In this document: positions 1 to 8,784 of the stretch, piece after piece
How positions within the stretch are numbered: position 1 is the first letter of the stretch
How the letters are laid out: each line of letters starts with the position of its first letter
DNA from: JBGRQA01 sp041725895
GTDB lineage: Bacteria; Bacteroidota; Bacteroidia; Bacteroidales; Marinifilaceae
Assembly (NCBI GenBank): GCA_041725895.1
Contig: JBGRQA010000024.1
Span: 34,375 to 98,374 of the forward strand
Direction: 5' to 3'
DNA length: 64,000 bases
Notes under the pieces: model-generated
The model's input: only the letters and a program-made list of their open reading frames with translations
Database searches by the model: none
Told to the model about the DNA's origin: nothing
Made by a program: the position numbers and the translations under genes

Positions 1-78
1 ATATTAGTATAAGAAATCTAAGGATCATGATTGGGGTTGGATTTTATAATTCAACAAAGACCTATTGGGTAATTCGGA

Positions 79-819
79 CTAGAAACGATACACCAACGTC
101 ATTCCGTAGTTTTCCCTGCCAACCACAGGACTAATCATTAGCTTTTTCTTTTGGCTTATTTTGTCGAAAACAAAATAGGTAAGATCAACGGATAAAATTC
201 CAACGCCAGCTCCTATTAATACATCAGATACCCAATGCTTGTTTTTCAAAACTCTGCAAGCTCCGGTTGTTACAGCCATAGAATAGCCTAACCACCGAAC
301 CCAAGGCCGGTCCCTGCCAAACTCCTTATCTAAAAATCGTGCCGCACAAAAGGCTTGGGCTGTATGTCCTGATGGAAAGGAATTGTATCCGGAACCATCC
401 GGTCGAATGTGTGCAGTCCATTTCTTAGTTCTGCCTACAACCGCATCCATCAGAAGATGAGCAGTAGCGTAGCGGGCAATTTGCCCCATAATCTTGTGTT
501 CTGATTTTCGACCACTCAGATTTAAGCCTAAAGCCAGGGCCAATGGACCATATCGCAAATAATCATCACATGTTGTGTAGAAATTGGGAATAGCTTTCCT
601 TAATTTTGTCTGAAGGGAATACTTATTCGACCACCAGTGCTTTGTATTTGTCGAAAATTCCAAAGCACACCCCAAACCAATCGCTCCTACGGCAATAGGA
701 ATTGCTTTGCTTCTTTTTAAGCTGTCTGCTTTTACTTTTTTAAATAAGTTTTTTTTCTCCTGGGCAAAGGAGTTTTGAAGGATCATGCCCATAATTACAA
801 TAAAAATCAACTTCTTCAT
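79..819 (-). CDS. PAP2-family membrane phosphatase
   Basis: Probable lipid or isoprenoid-diphosphate phosphatase of the PAP2 superfamily. The three family motifs are visible: the K-x6-RP element in KKWTAHIRP, the PSGH element in FPSGHTAQ, and the R-x5-H-x3-D element in RVLKNKHWVSD. These supply the active-site histidines. I chose the ATG at 819 because it begins MKKLIFIVIMG, a typical signal peptide ending near FAQ; the longer reading frame from 849 adds a charged stretch ahead of it. The rest is hydrophobic and fits a periplasmic or membrane enzyme. Neighbours give no pathway, so the substrate is unknown. The family call is secure, the specific role is not. Confidence 0.85.
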   Translation of the reverse strand: MKKLIFIVIMGMILQNSFAQEKKNLFKKVKADSLKRSKAIPIAVGAIGLGCALEFSTNTKHWWSNKYSLQTKLRKAIPNFYTTCDDYLRYGPLALALGLNLSGRKSEHKIMGQIARYATAHLLMDAVVGRTKKWTAHIRPDGSGYNSFPSGHTAQAFCAARFLDKEFGRDRPWVRWLGYSMAVTTGACRVLKNKHWVSDVLIGAGVGILSVDLTYFVFDKISQKKKLMISPVVGRENYGMTLVYRF

Positions 820-932
820 ACGTCTCACTTTTCCAGCAAAGCAAGACATCGAAGCCTTTCAAATCGTATTTATTGCGCTTTTGGAACCTTTAAAACTTAG
901 AGATTGTGGTTCTAAATGCGCATTTACCCCTA

Positions 933-2027
933 TTATTCTTCTGATTTTGAAACCAATCCTTTTCGGTATTGTGATGGAGTTTGGCCTGTATGTTTTTTAA
1001 AGATGGTGTTAAAAGTTGTCTTGGAATTAAACCCGGAATCAAGAGCCAAAGCAAGAATAGTATAATTATCGTAACGGGAATCCTGAGCTCTTCGCTTGAA
1101 TTCTTCCACCCGAAGTCGATTGATGTAATCATTAAAATTACATTTCATTCTCACGTTTAAGATTTGGGTAAGATATTGCCGGGAAACCTTTAGTTGGTTG
1201 GCTAAATCCTGAATCGTAAGCTCCCCGTTTAGGTAGGGCTTTTCCTTTTGGATTAAAATTTCGAATTGCTCCTGAATGGTTTGCAGGCGCTCATCAGAAA
1301 GTGTAGATCCTGAATATTTAACTGGTGGTTCCGCTTTTGGAAGAAGTGCTTGTACGTCATGAAACAATTGTGGTTCGCTCAACGCTTTGTAACTGATGAA
1401 ATAGATCATCCCCAGAAATAGGACATCAATTAGATCGAAGAAGTCCAAATCTCCCCAAAACTGGAACCGATCATTTACATCATCCAAAATTTCCAGACCT
1501 AATGCAACAAGAATGATGATAAACAGGATTTGAAATAGAGAGCGATATATTGGTGTAATATTTCCCCCATCGCATGCATTTCTAATTAATCGGTAGCTGG
1601 AAGGCAGATAAATACCCCAAAACAAAACATTGAGTCCGGACAAAACATTAGAATATAGCGAAGTCGTAAAGGATTCAAAGGAAATCATTCCTGCATCCCA
1701 ATAGCACCAAATTCCAAATACAGTTCCCACAATCAATGCAGGCAAAAATTTCTTAACTGAAACTGATCGATTTGAATCGGACAAGGCTTTAGAATAGGAG
1801 AAGAGAAATACCGGCTCCAAAAGTTTCAAACATGCAAAGGGGAAAAACCAAGCCCCCATACTCATTTGAGGGTATGAAAATTCTAATACTTCTATTAAAT
1901 AAACAATAGAAATAATCAGAACAAAACCTCCCAATAACCTATTTTGCAACACATTAATCTTTCGCGTAAATAGTAAAAGGGATAAAATAACTCCCTGAAT
2001 TATTAGAAGAAGTAATAAAATATTCAT
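933..2027 (-). CDS. Membrane-anchored AraC-family transcriptional regulator
   Basis: N-terminal half is a run of hydrophobic segments (about seven transmembrane helices, from MNILLLLLIIQGVILSLLLF onward). The C-terminal ~100 residues form an AraC-type double helix-turn-helix, with LTIQDLANQLKVSRQYLTQ and the family signature near FNTIFKKHTGQTPSQYRKG. This fusion is common in Bacteroidota and is thought to sense a membrane or periplasmic signal. The ATG at 2027 is chosen because a perfect Bacteroidota promoter sits just upstream (2078-2048) and would transcribe from about 2042; the longer frame from 2150 would start upstream of that promoter. It is divergent from the cobalamin operon, but nothing shows that it regulates it. 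Confidence 0.85.
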   Translation of the reverse strand: MNILLLLLIIQGVILSLLLFTRKINVLQNRLLGGFVLIISIVYLIEVLEFSYPQMSMGAWFFPFACLKLLEPVFLFSYSKALSDSNRSVSVKKFLPALIVGTVFGIWCYWDAGMISFESFTTSLYSNVLSGLNVLFWGIYLPSSYRLIRNACDGGNITPIYRSLFQILFIIILVALGLEILDDVNDRFQFWGDLDFFDLIDVLFLGMIYFISYKALSEPQLFHDVQALLPKAEPPVKYSGSTLSDERLQTIQEQFEILIQKEKPYLNGELTIQDLANQLKVSRQYLTQILNVRMKCNFNDYINRLRVEEFKRRAQDSRYDNYTILALALDSGFNSKTTFNTIFKKHTGQTPSQYRKGLVSKSEE

Positions 2028-2047
2028 AATTAAGGCATCTTTCTCAG

Positions 2048-2078
2048 CAAAGTTAACAGATTCGAACGGCTTGGCAAA
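2048..2078 (-). promoter_or_regulatory. Bacteroidota-type promoter of the AraC regulator
   Basis: Read on the minus strand, TTTG (2078-2075), a 19-base spacer and TAACTTTG (2055-2048) match the Bacteroidota -33/-7 consensus TTTG-N19-TAnnTTTG exactly. The predicted transcript begins about 15 bases before the ATG at 2027 and decides the start codon. Confidence 0.75.
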
Positions 2079-2221
2079 TAGACCATATCGAAACGATTTA
2101 AATCTAAGATGGGATGTTCTTTTCCTCTTTATTTTTAAAGCATTACCCAATAGAACAAAAACATTTTAGTTCGAATAACCAAAGTTTTTCGGTAGCAATA
2201 CCCGATTCTCAAGATAATATC

Positions 2222-2229
2222 TATCTTTG
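2222..2229 (+). promoter_or_regulatory. -7 box upstream of the cobalamin riboswitch
   Basis: TATCTTTG fits the TAnnTTTG -7 element, and transcription from about 2236 would start right at the riboswitch. No good -33 TTTG is visible at the expected distance, so the call rests on the -7 box and its position. Confidence 0.5.
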
Positions 2230-2235
2230 GAGCGT

Positions 2236-2425
2236 TCAATTGGTGTCCCTAGTAGGGATGAAAAGGGAATCCGGTGTGATACCGGAGCTGTACCCGCAGC
2301 TGTAAGCCCCATACCAAAACTTTTGCCAATCTGATGGTCACTGTCACGATCCCTATAATTAAGGGAAGTGATGGGAAGGCCGGCTGAAGTGGGGTGAGCC
2401 AGAAGACCTGCCAGTAACGGATCGA
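2236..2425 (+). promoter_or_regulatory. Adenosylcobalamin riboswitch
   Basis: The conserved blocks of the cobalamin aptamer are present in order. These are a 5' GGTGTCCC stem, GAAAAGGGAATCCGGTG, then GATACCGGAGCTGTACCCGC followed by AGCTGTAA. Next come GGTCACTGTC with GATGGGAAGGCCGGC, and the 3' B12-box region ending GCCAGAAGACCTGCC (2398-2412). It lies in the leader of cbiA and the cobalt importer genes, the expected targets: in this family, bound cobalamin switches the downstream genes off. The expression platform between about 2425 and 2584 was not resolved by eye. Confidence 0.93.
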
Positions 2426-2583
2426 ATTAGTGTTGTTCACTTTCGGGATTAGAAGATGCAACAATTTGAACTTACCCATAGTCAAAAGTAATTTCAAGAA
2501 GACATCTTCCTCAAATTTTCGTAAAGAAAACGGGTCCGCCAGGCATGAGGGTACAGTGCTTATAATTATAAAAGCATTGAATT

Positions 2584-3891
2584 ATGAAACCTCAATTTCT
2601 CATTGCCGCTCCGTCCAGTGGAACTGGCAAAACAACCGTTACACAAGGCTTGTTACGTATCCTTTCCAATAGAGGCTTACAGGTACAACCCTACAAATGT
2701 GGACCTGATTACCTTGATACCCGTCATCATAGTTGGGCTGCAGGTAGGCCTTCCCTTAACCTGGATACTTTTATGAGCAGTTCCAATCATGTTAAACAAA
2801 TATACAGCCATTACCTCCAAAATGCCGATGCAGGTGTTGTTGAAGGGGTTATGGGGCTGTTTGATGGAGCTAAGAAAATGGAAGGAAGTTCTGCTCAAAT
2901 TGCTGAATTATTGAATATTCCCATCATATTAGTAGTTAATGCAAAAGCCACCGCTTACTCCATTGCCCCTCTTCTCTACGGTTTCAAGAACTTCTATTCC
3001 GGAATTCAATTGAAAGGGGTCATTTTTAATTTCGTGTCTGGAGAATCGCATTATCAATTTCTAAAGGAGGCTTGTGAAGATGTAGGTCTAACTCCATTGG
3101 GATATATTCCCCGTAACGAGGATTTACATTTGCCTTCAAGGCATTTGGGTTTACGCATCTCTTCGGAGCACGATTACGAAACTTCAATTCAAGCTATTGC
3201 AGATCATATCAACAAAACAGTTGATGTTGATCTACTGCTGAAAATTACCACACGGGAAGCGCCTTATTTAACATTGGAAAAATCCAGTCCCAAACAGGGA
3301 ATTCGTATAGCTGTAGCCCGCGACGAGGCATTTAATTTCACTTATCATGAAAACCTTCGGGCGCTAAATTCGTTGGGTACGATTGAATATTTCAGTCCCC
3401 TACACGATCAAAATCTTCCTGAAGCCGATTTGGTTTACCTGGCAGGGGGTTATCCGGAATTGCATTTAAAGGAGCTTGCCAGTAATTACAGCATGCAGCA
3501 ATCAATTAAAAAGTATTGCGAAGAAGAAGGGAAACTGCTCGCCGAATGTGGGGGCATGATGTATCTCTGTAATCATATCATCGATAGTAAAGGGAAAAAA
3601 TTCTCCATGGTTGGTCTTCTGAATCAGGACGTCTCCATGGAGGATATGAAACTCCACCTGGGCTATCGCAAAATTACAATGGACAAACAGGAATTCCGTG
3701 GCCATGAATTTCATTACTCACATTTAATCAATTGCAAGGAGGAATGCAATATTGCCGAAGTGACTACTGCCAGGGATAAGAAAGTTGAGACACCAGTCTT
3801 TCGCAAAAAGAATACTGTAGCCAGTTATATTCATTTCTACTGGGGAGAACAAAACCTATTGCAAACTTTGTTCCCGGCCGATAATTCATAA
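2584..3891 (+). CDS. cbiA: Cobyrinate a,c-diamide synthase
   Basis: ATP- and glutamine-dependent amidation of the a and c carboxylates of cobyrinate during cobalamin synthesis. The N-terminal dethiobiotin-synthetase-like domain carries the P-loop APSSGTGKTT (residues 9-18), followed by YKCGPDYLD and the E-G-x-M-G-L-F-D-G segment (VVEGVMGLFDG). The C-terminal half is a class I glutamine amidotransferase-like domain with the nucleophile cysteine in LLAECGGMMYL. Length (435 aa) is normal. It is the first gene behind the cobalamin riboswitch and is followed 44 bases later by cobalt transport genes, so the operon couples cobalt uptake to corrin synthesis. The rest of the corrin pathway is not in this window. 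Confidence 0.93.
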   Translation: MKPQFLIAAPSSGTGKTTVTQGLLRILSNRGLQVQPYKCGPDYLDTRHHSWAAGRPSLNLDTFMSSSNHVKQIYSHYLQNADAGVVEGVMGLFDGAKKMEGSSAQIAELLNIPIILVVNAKATAYSIAPLLYGFKNFYSGIQLKGVIFNFVSGESHYQFLKEACEDVGLTPLGYIPRNEDLHLPSRHLGLRISSEHDYETSIQAIADHINKTVDVDLLLKITTREAPYLTLEKSSPKQGIRIAVARDEAFNFTYHENLRALNSLGTIEYFSPLHDQNLPEADLVYLAGGYPELHLKELASNYSMQQSIKKYCEEEGKLLAECGGMMYLCNHIIDSKGKKFSMVGLLNQDVSMEDMKLHLGYRKITMDKQEFRGHEFHYSHLINCKEECNIAEVTTARDKKVETPVFRKKNTVASYIHFYWGEQNLLQTLFPADNS

Positions 3892-3935
3892 AAAAGAAAA
3901 ACCGAATAAAACCCAACACAATAAATTCCATTTAT

Positions 3936-4670
3936 ATGCCACGATACTATCTTCTTTCTGTCTTTCTTTTGTTTCCCTGTTTATGTTTTGGAATGCACAT
4001 TATGGAAGGATTTCTTCCCATGGGCTGGAGCATTGCCTGGTGGGTAATTGTGATCCCTTTCCTGTACTATGGCACGCGAAATATCAACCAGATGGTAAAG
4101 GAAAGACCAAACATTAAGATGTTGCTTGCCATGGTGGGCGCTTTTGCCTTTGTGCTTTCAGCTCTGAAATTGCCATCTGTAACAGGAAGTTGCTCCCATC
4201 CTACCGGAGTTGGAATGGGAACCATACTTTTCGGAGCCTCCACTATGAGTGTTTTGGGGTTTATTGTGTTGATTTTCCAAGCTCTTCTTCTGGCTCATGG
4301 TGGAATCACTACTTTAGGCGCCAACACCTTCTCTATGGGAGTTTGCGGTCCAATTTTCACCTGGTTAGTTTACCGATTATCCCTAAAATGGGGATTAACC
4401 CAACGAATGGCCATTTTTTTAGCTGTTACATTAGGAGATTTAGTAACCTATTTGGTTACCTCAACCCAACTGGCACTGGCGCATCCTGATGCCCAGAGCG
4501 GATTCCTGGGCTCGATGGCAAAATTTTCCGGCATATTCGCCTTTACCCAACTACCTCTAGTCATTAGCGAAGGCTTACTTACGGTATTTGTGCTAAATGT
4601 TATCTCCCAATATGCATGGGAAGAACTTCCCCTGTTTGCAGCTCTACGAGCAAAGAATAATAAAAATTAG
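3936..4670 (+). CDS. cbiM: Cobalt ECF transporter substrate-binding component CbiM
   Basis: Integral membrane S-component of the CbiMNQO cobalt importer. After a short signal-like segment (MPRYYLLSVFLLFPCLCFG) comes the diagnostic MHIMEGFLP block, whose mature N-terminal Met-His region contributes the metal-binding loop in this family. Several membrane helices follow, and the motif SCSHPTGVGMG is the second conserved metal-site region. At 244 aa it is slightly long because of the leader segment, which is common in Bacteroidota homologues. It sits between cbiA and cbiN under the cobalamin riboswitch, which supports cobalt rather than nickel as substrate. Confidence 0.93.
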   Translation: MPRYYLLSVFLLFPCLCFGMHIMEGFLPMGWSIAWWVIVIPFLYYGTRNINQMVKERPNIKMLLAMVGAFAFVLSALKLPSVTGSCSHPTGVGMGTILFGASTMSVLGFIVLIFQALLLAHGGITTLGANTFSMGVCGPIFTWLVYRLSLKWGLTQRMAIFLAVTLGDLVTYLVTSTQLALAHPDAQSGFLGSMAKFSGIFAFTQLPLVISEGLLTVFVLNVISQYAWEELPLFAALRAKNNKN

Positions 4671-4701
4671 AAGACCTACAGATAATTGAAAAAGAGAGAA
4701 T

Positions 4702-4983
4702 ATGAAGAAACAAAATATCTTGTTACTACTTGGGGTTGTCCTTTTAATCGTTTTGCCCTTACTCTTCAATGGTAATGCAGAATATGGAGGTGCAGACGGT
4801 CTTGCAGAGGAAATGATTGGTCAAATCGATCCAGGTTACCAGGCATGGTATTCCAATATTTGGGAACCGCCCAGTGGCGAAATCGAAAGTTTGCTTTTTG
4901 CTTTGCAAGCTGCCATTGGAGCAGGTATTGTATGTTATGTAATTGGTTACTACAAAGGGAAAAAATCGGGAGCCAAAGCCTAA
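4702..4983 (+). CDS. cbiN: Cobalt ECF transporter accessory subunit CbiN
   Basis: Small bitopic partner of CbiM (93 aa). It has an N-terminal membrane helix (LLLLGVVLLIVLPLLF), a periplasmic loop with the family-typical GADGLAEEMI and a second C-terminal helix (ALQAAIGAGIVCYVIGYY). CbiN is needed for metal loading of CbiM in related systems. Its TAA stop overlaps the ATG of the next gene by one base (TAATG), indicating translational coupling. Confidence 0.9.
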   Translation: MKKQNILLLLGVVLLIVLPLLFNGNAEYGGADGLAEEMIGQIDPGYQAWYSNIWEPPSGEIESLLFALQAAIGAGIVCYVIGYYKGKKSGAKA

Positions 4984-5750
4984 TGTTCATCATCGACAAA
5001 TTATCTTATCAAAATCGTTTACGACAGGCCCATCCGGCTGAAAAACTATTATTTACCCTGGGATTGCTGTCAATGGCTTTGCTATGCAATTCCTTTGCGT
5101 TATTTGCTGCCATATTGATCCTCACATTTCTCATCCTGTGGCAACGTGCTGGAGTTCCTGTCAAATACCTCATTCTTCTGTATTCCCTACCTTGTCTCTT
5201 TGGATTCATAAGCGTTCTACCCATTGTTGTCGGCATTACAACCACCCCAACGGAGTACGACACCTTTCTCAATTTTGGGACTTTTGGGTTGATCTTTCCG
5301 GAAGAAAACCTAGCAAGGGGGTTGCAGTTGTACCTTCGAATACTGACCTCGGCGTCCAGCTTCTATCTATTGATTCTTACAACTCCCGTTCCTGACTTGG
5401 AATACTTACTACGAAAACTCAGGCTCCCCTCCATCATTACTGAACTATTTTTACTGATCTATCGATTCATCTTTATATTGATGAACATGGCCGGGCAAAT
5501 CCTAATCAGCCAAAGGAGTCGTTTGGGCTACAGATCTTTTTCCTCCTCTTGGAATTCTTTCAAGCAGTTAATTGCATCTCTTTTGGCCCGCTCCTATATC
5601 TACAGTCAAAACAGTTACCAGGCACTGTTGTCCAGAGGATACAACGGTCGTATTCATCTTTTGGATGGAGACTATAAATATTCCCTTTCCAACTTTGCCT
5701 GGATTGTATTTTGTTTCATTTCGTTGATCATATTGAATTACTATGGATAA
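4983..5750 (+). CDS. cbiQ: Cobalt ECF transporter transmembrane component CbiQ
   Basis: Energy-coupling T-component (255 aa), with about five membrane helices and the cytoplasmic coupling region near SQRSRLGYRSFSSSWNSFKQ and ALLSRGYNGRI, where the two short A-R-G-like motifs contact the ATPase. The start at 4983 (MFIIDKLSYQNRL) is chosen because it overlaps the cbiN stop; an upstream in-frame ATG at 4845 lies inside cbiN. The gene overlaps cbiO by eight bases, as expected for subunits made in fixed ratio. Confidence 0.9.
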   Translation: MFIIDKLSYQNRLRQAHPAEKLLFTLGLLSMALLCNSFALFAAILILTFLILWQRAGVPVKYLILLYSLPCLFGFISVLPIVVGITTTPTEYDTFLNFGTFGLIFPEENLARGLQLYLRILTSASSFYLLILTTPVPDLEYLLRKLRLPSIITELFLLIYRFIFILMNMAGQILISQRSRLGYRSFSSSWNSFKQLIASLLARSYIYSQNSYQALLSRGYNGRIHLLDGDYKYSLSNFAWIVFCFISLIILNYYG

Positions 5751-6570
5751 GCTCCCTATTTTACAACTGGAAAACATCTCTTTTCACTATCCGGATGGAA
5801 CACAAGCCATTCATCAACTATCTTGCACCATAAAAAAGGGAGAAAAAGTAGTTCTCCTGGGAGAAAACGGATGTGGTAAATCCACATTGTTTCAATTGCT
5901 TAACGGTCTGCGAAAACCACAAAAGGGAAGCTATCATTTTAATGGTGAAGAGATTCGTTATAATCGTAAAGACTGTAAAAAACTCTTGCACAATATAGGC
6001 ATTGTTTTTCAAGATCCAGATGTACAAATCTTCGCTGCTGATGTGATGCAGGAAATCTCCTTTGGCCCCAAAAACATGGGTTATCCGAATGAAAAAGTGC
6101 GCCAACTCGTTCTTCAGGCCATGGAACAAACCAATATTCTAAGCCTGAAAGAGAAACCCACCCATTTTTTGAGCTATGGTCAGAAAAAGCGGGTTGCCAT
6201 TGCCGACATTCTGGCAATGGATACTGAAATTATCATCATGGACGAACCTCTTGCCTGGCTAGACATGCGCCATAAAAAGAAGATGCTAAACATTCTGAAT
6301 CAATTAAATCAAGAGGGGAAAACACTGATTGTTTCCACCCATGATCCCAACTTTGCCTATGAATGGGCTGATACCATTCATATTATGCATCAGGGAGCTA
6401 TTTTGGAACATGGAACACCGGAACATGTTTTCTCCAACAAGGAAATTCTTAGCAAAGCTGGGCTGGAATTACCGCTAATTTTTGAATTGGCACAAAACCT
6501 GGATCTAAATCTTATGCCCAGATCGAAAAAGGAACTTCTTTCGATACTTCAACCGGATAATCTAAAATAA
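5743..6570 (+). CDS. cbiO: Cobalt ECF transporter ATPase CbiO
   Basis: ABC-type ATPase that powers the CbiMNQ importer. Walker A is GENGCGKST, the Q-loop is in GIVFQDPDVQIF, the signature is LSYGQKKRVAIA, Walker B is IIIMDEPLAWLD, and the switch histidine is in VSTHDPNFA. The FQDPDVQ segment is typical of ECF ATPases. It is the last gene of the riboswitch operon and is followed by a hairpin terminator at 6619-6650. Length 275 aa is normal. Confidence 0.93.
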   Translation: MDKLPILQLENISFHYPDGTQAIHQLSCTIKKGEKVVLLGENGCGKSTLFQLLNGLRKPQKGSYHFNGEEIRYNRKDCKKLLHNIGIVFQDPDVQIFAADVMQEISFGPKNMGYPNEKVRQLVLQAMEQTNILSLKEKPTHFLSYGQKKRVAIADILAMDTEIIIMDEPLAWLDMRHKKKMLNILNQLNQEGKTLIVSTHDPNFAYEWADTIHIMHQGAILEHGTPEHVFSNKEILSKAGLELPLIFELAQNLDLNLMPRSKKELLSILQPDNLK

Positions 6571-6618
6571 AAATTGCTTTGGGGCCTTTTCTGAAACAAT
6601 TTCGATTTTAATAACAGA

Positions 6619-6650
6619 AAAAAAGTCGCCTTTCAATGTGCGACTTTTTT
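6619..6650. terminator. Bidirectional intrinsic terminator between cbiO and the fructosamine kinase gene
   Basis: AAAAAGTCGC (6620-6629) pairs perfectly with GCGACTTTTT (6640-6649), with a 10-base loop. The A run on one side and T run on the other let it work for both converging transcripts. Confidence 0.85.
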
Positions 6651-6662
6651 AAATGTATTGAC

Positions 6663-7529
6663 TTACAAATAGGACCAGACCAATCGGACAGCTTGACCGT
6701 AATAGCTGTTCCCAAATAAGTTCAAATGATTGAGGACATGATAGAGCATGTATATGTTCTCGCGATGATCGTAACCATCAGGCAAAGGGTAGGAGGATCG
6801 ATAGGCAGAATAAAACTCCTCATTAAATCCACCAAACAGTTTTGTCATTGCCAGTTCGGCTTCCCTGTGTCCATAATAGGTCGCAGGATCGATTAAACAA
6901 GGATTCGAATTGCCATCCACCATAAAATTACCTTTCCACAAATCGCCATGTAGAAGCGATGGGGGCTCTTCGCTGCCTTCCATCATTTCTTCAATTCGCG
7001 TGTCCAACATAAGGAAACCATTCTTCAATTCATCCCCTACAAGCCCTTTCTTTTCGGCCAATTTGTATTGGTACAGCAAGCGCTTATTGTAATAGAAATC
7101 AAACCAATTGTTAGCTTCCTGTCGGCTAGGAAGATTCGGTTGAGGTGTAGCCCCAATGTAATTGTCTTCGTAAAACCCGAAGTGTTGTGCTGAATACCGA
7201 TGCAACTGTGCCAGCTGACGCCCAAAACGGTAGAAGAAATCGGGTGTTCTAGGCCCCGGCTCTATGTACTCCAAGAGCAGAAATTTCTCATCAGCCAAAT
7301 AAACTTTCGGAACACGAATACAATTGGCCTTCTCTAATTCCTGCAAGCCATTTGCCTCCCGCAGGAACATTCCTGGCTGATTGGCCCCGTGCTTCATGAA
7401 ATAGGATTCTCCGGATTCCAAACTTACACGATTGGCGTTGGCAATGCAGCCCCCGCCCAGAGAAACCAGGTTGACCACCTTTTTTCCTGCCCAATCCTCT
7501 ATTTTAGTGATTATTTCACTTGCACTCAT
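6663..7529 (-). CDS. Fructosamine kinase-family protein
   Basis: Kinase of the FN3K/aminoglycoside-phosphotransferase fold, which phosphorylates ketosamines on glycated proteins or small molecules. Visible features are the N-terminal nucleotide loop GGGCIANANRV, the salt-bridge region YFMKHG, the catalytic loop LLHGDLWKGNFM and the metal-binding DPATYYG. The start at 7529 (MSASEIITKIEDW) matches the family N-terminus; the longer frame runs into the upstream phosphatase gene. It overlaps that gene by 14 bases, and in bacteria this kinase is often found beside a low-molecular-weight phosphatase, so the two are probably co-transcribed and may act in the same repair process. Confidence 0.9.
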   Translation of the reverse strand: MSASEIITKIEDWAGKKVVNLVSLGGGCIANANRVSLESGESYFMKHGANQPGMFLREANGLQELEKANCIRVPKVYLADEKFLLLEYIEPGPRTPDFFYRFGRQLAQLHRYSAQHFGFYEDNYIGATPQPNLPSRQEANNWFDFYYNKRLLYQYKLAEKKGLVGDELKNGFLMLDTRIEEMMEGSEEPPSLLHGDLWKGNFMVDGNSNPCLIDPATYYGHREAELAMTKLFGGFNEEFYSAYRSSYPLPDGYDHRENIYMLYHVLNHLNLFGNSYYGQAVRLVWSYL

Positions 7530-7995
7530 TCTGTAATTGATTAAGTAATCCTTGACAAGCATCCTCCAGAAGATCCAGAACCAATTCGAAGCCTTCGTCT
7601 CCTCCATAGTAAGGATCCGGAACCGAATTGTAATCAAATCGGTTACAATAGTCCGTCATACGAACAATCTTATCCAAATCCTTTCCATTTCTTGCCATTC
7701 CCTTTAGGTCACTAATGTTTTGATCATCCATTCCTAAAATTAAATCGAAATGATCAAAATCAATAGTGGGATCAAATTGTCTGGCTATACTGGTTAAATC
7801 ATAATTTCTCTTGCTCGCGTGCCGACGCATTCTACTGTCAGCCCGATTGCCCACATGCCAGCCTCCGATTCCTGCCGAATCACAAAGAATGTCGGAATTC
7901 AATCCATTTTCCTTCACCAATCCGTTCATTACCGCCTCGGCGCTGGGGGAGCGACAAATATTTCCAAGGCATACAAAAAGTAACTTCTTCTTCAT
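7516..7995 (-). CDS. Low-molecular-weight protein-tyrosine phosphatase
   Basis: The P-loop VCLGNICRSPSAEA (C-x5-R) lies at the N-terminus as the family requires, and the general-acid aspartate is in VPDPYYGG near the C-terminus. At 159 aa it is a full-length member. It precedes and overlaps the fructosamine kinase gene. The substrate could be a phosphotyrosine protein or a sugar-phosphate adduct; neighbourhood favours the second, weakly. Confidence 0.92.
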   Translation of the reverse strand: MKKKLLFVCLGNICRSPSAEAVMNGLVKENGLNSDILCDSAGIGGWHVGNRADSRMRRHASKRNYDLTSIARQFDPTIDFDHFDLILGMDDQNISDLKGMARNGKDLDKIVRMTDYCNRFDYNSVPDPYYGGDEGFELVLDLLEDACQGLLNQLQNECK

Positions 7996-8083
7996 GCTTT
8001 TCCAATTTCAAAATTCGCTTAAAGATAAAAAAAGTTAACAATTGCATAGCTCCCATGCCTCAATCAATCCCTACAAAATCTAA

Positions 8084-8293
8084 TTATCCGACAAAGAAAT
8101 CGAAAACGCTACCCAATTGACTACTGGGTACTTTATAAATTTCGGTGTAGGAACAACGACTGCAGCTTACTGTTGTAAATTTCTTATTCTGAACATCAAA
8201 TAATTTTGCCAAATAACTACCAGTAGCCCTAAACTCGTCCACTTCGTAATGTCTGTGCCCACATTTGGGACAGTGATATTTCAAAGACTTCAT
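8084..8293 (-). CDS. Small zinc-ribbon protein (DUF2082 type)
   Basis: A 69-residue protein with two CxxC knuckles, CPKCGHRH and CSRCSYTE, separated by the segment EFRATGSYLAKLFDVQNKKFT that is characteristic of this conserved zinc-ribbon family. It probably binds nucleic acid or protein; no precise function is known. It is a single gene with no obvious operon partner. Confidence 0.8.
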   Translation of the reverse strand: MKSLKYHCPKCGHRHYEVDEFRATGSYLAKLFDVQNKKFTTVSCSRCSYTEIYKVPSSQLGSVFDFFVG

Positions 8294-8574
8294 CCGTTTA
8301 AAATTTATTTATTAGAATTGAAGGTAACTTTCATTAAATTCTATCAACACATTTACTAATAATTATAATATCCGAAAACCTTTCACCAATACTCCTGTGT
8401 TAAAAAAACACTATTGCACCTCAGAATTATTAAATATAAGAAAATACTATAAGAAACAGAATCTTACTGATCATCTTTTACTTACATTCTATATTTACCT
8501 CCACTCTACACTACTCAATCTAAAAAATCCATAAATAATTTCGGACCTACACCTCTTCATTCCATTTTTTTTCA

Positions 8575-8582
8575 TAGCTTTG
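8575..8582 (+). promoter_or_regulatory. -7 box of the cysteine operon
   Basis: TAGCTTTG matches TAnnTTTG and would start transcription near 8589, about a dozen bases before the leader peptide ATG. A canonical -33 element is not evident. The surrounding 8294-8601 is AT-rich and contains nothing else I can identify. Confidence 0.55.
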
Positions 8583-8601
8583 CAAAAACGATTACACCTT
8601 T

Positions 8602-8784
8602 ATGTACGGAAAACAAAACCATAGTAATTCAACTTCAATCTTCCAGTCTTCAATGACTGAAAGTGCTATGGGTATGAACAATAACTTTTCTTCTGTACTT
8701 TCTTTCTCTACTAAGCACACACCTTGTTGCAGCACTGTTTGTTGTTGTTGTTGTAAGCAGGTTTGCTGCTGTTGTTGCTGTTAG
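8602..8784 (+). CDS. Cysteine-rich leader peptide of the cysE-cysK operon
   Basis: A 60-codon ORF whose C-terminus is almost pure cysteine: Cys42-43, Cys47-51 and Cys55-60, ending at the TAG at 8782. The 13 Cys codons (TGT/TGC, 8725-8781) lie about 130 bases ahead of serine acetyltransferase and cysteine synthase. That placement is typical of an attenuator leader peptide that senses charged tRNA-Cys by ribosome stalling. The first part (MYGKQNHSNSTS...) is low-complexity, and translation could equally begin at internal ATGs (8653, 8668 or 8674). It is followed by mutually exclusive RNA pairings and a hairpin. A metal-binding peptide is the main alternative, but position and codon runs favour regulation. 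Confidence 0.75.
   Translation: MYGKQNHSNSTSIFQSSMTESAMGMNNNFSSVLSFSTKHTPCCSTVCCCCCKQVCCCCCC

Noticed and set aside
4845..4982. Longer cbiQ start inside cbiN
   Set aside because: Would overlap most of cbiN; the TAATG overlap at 4983 gives the standard N-terminus.
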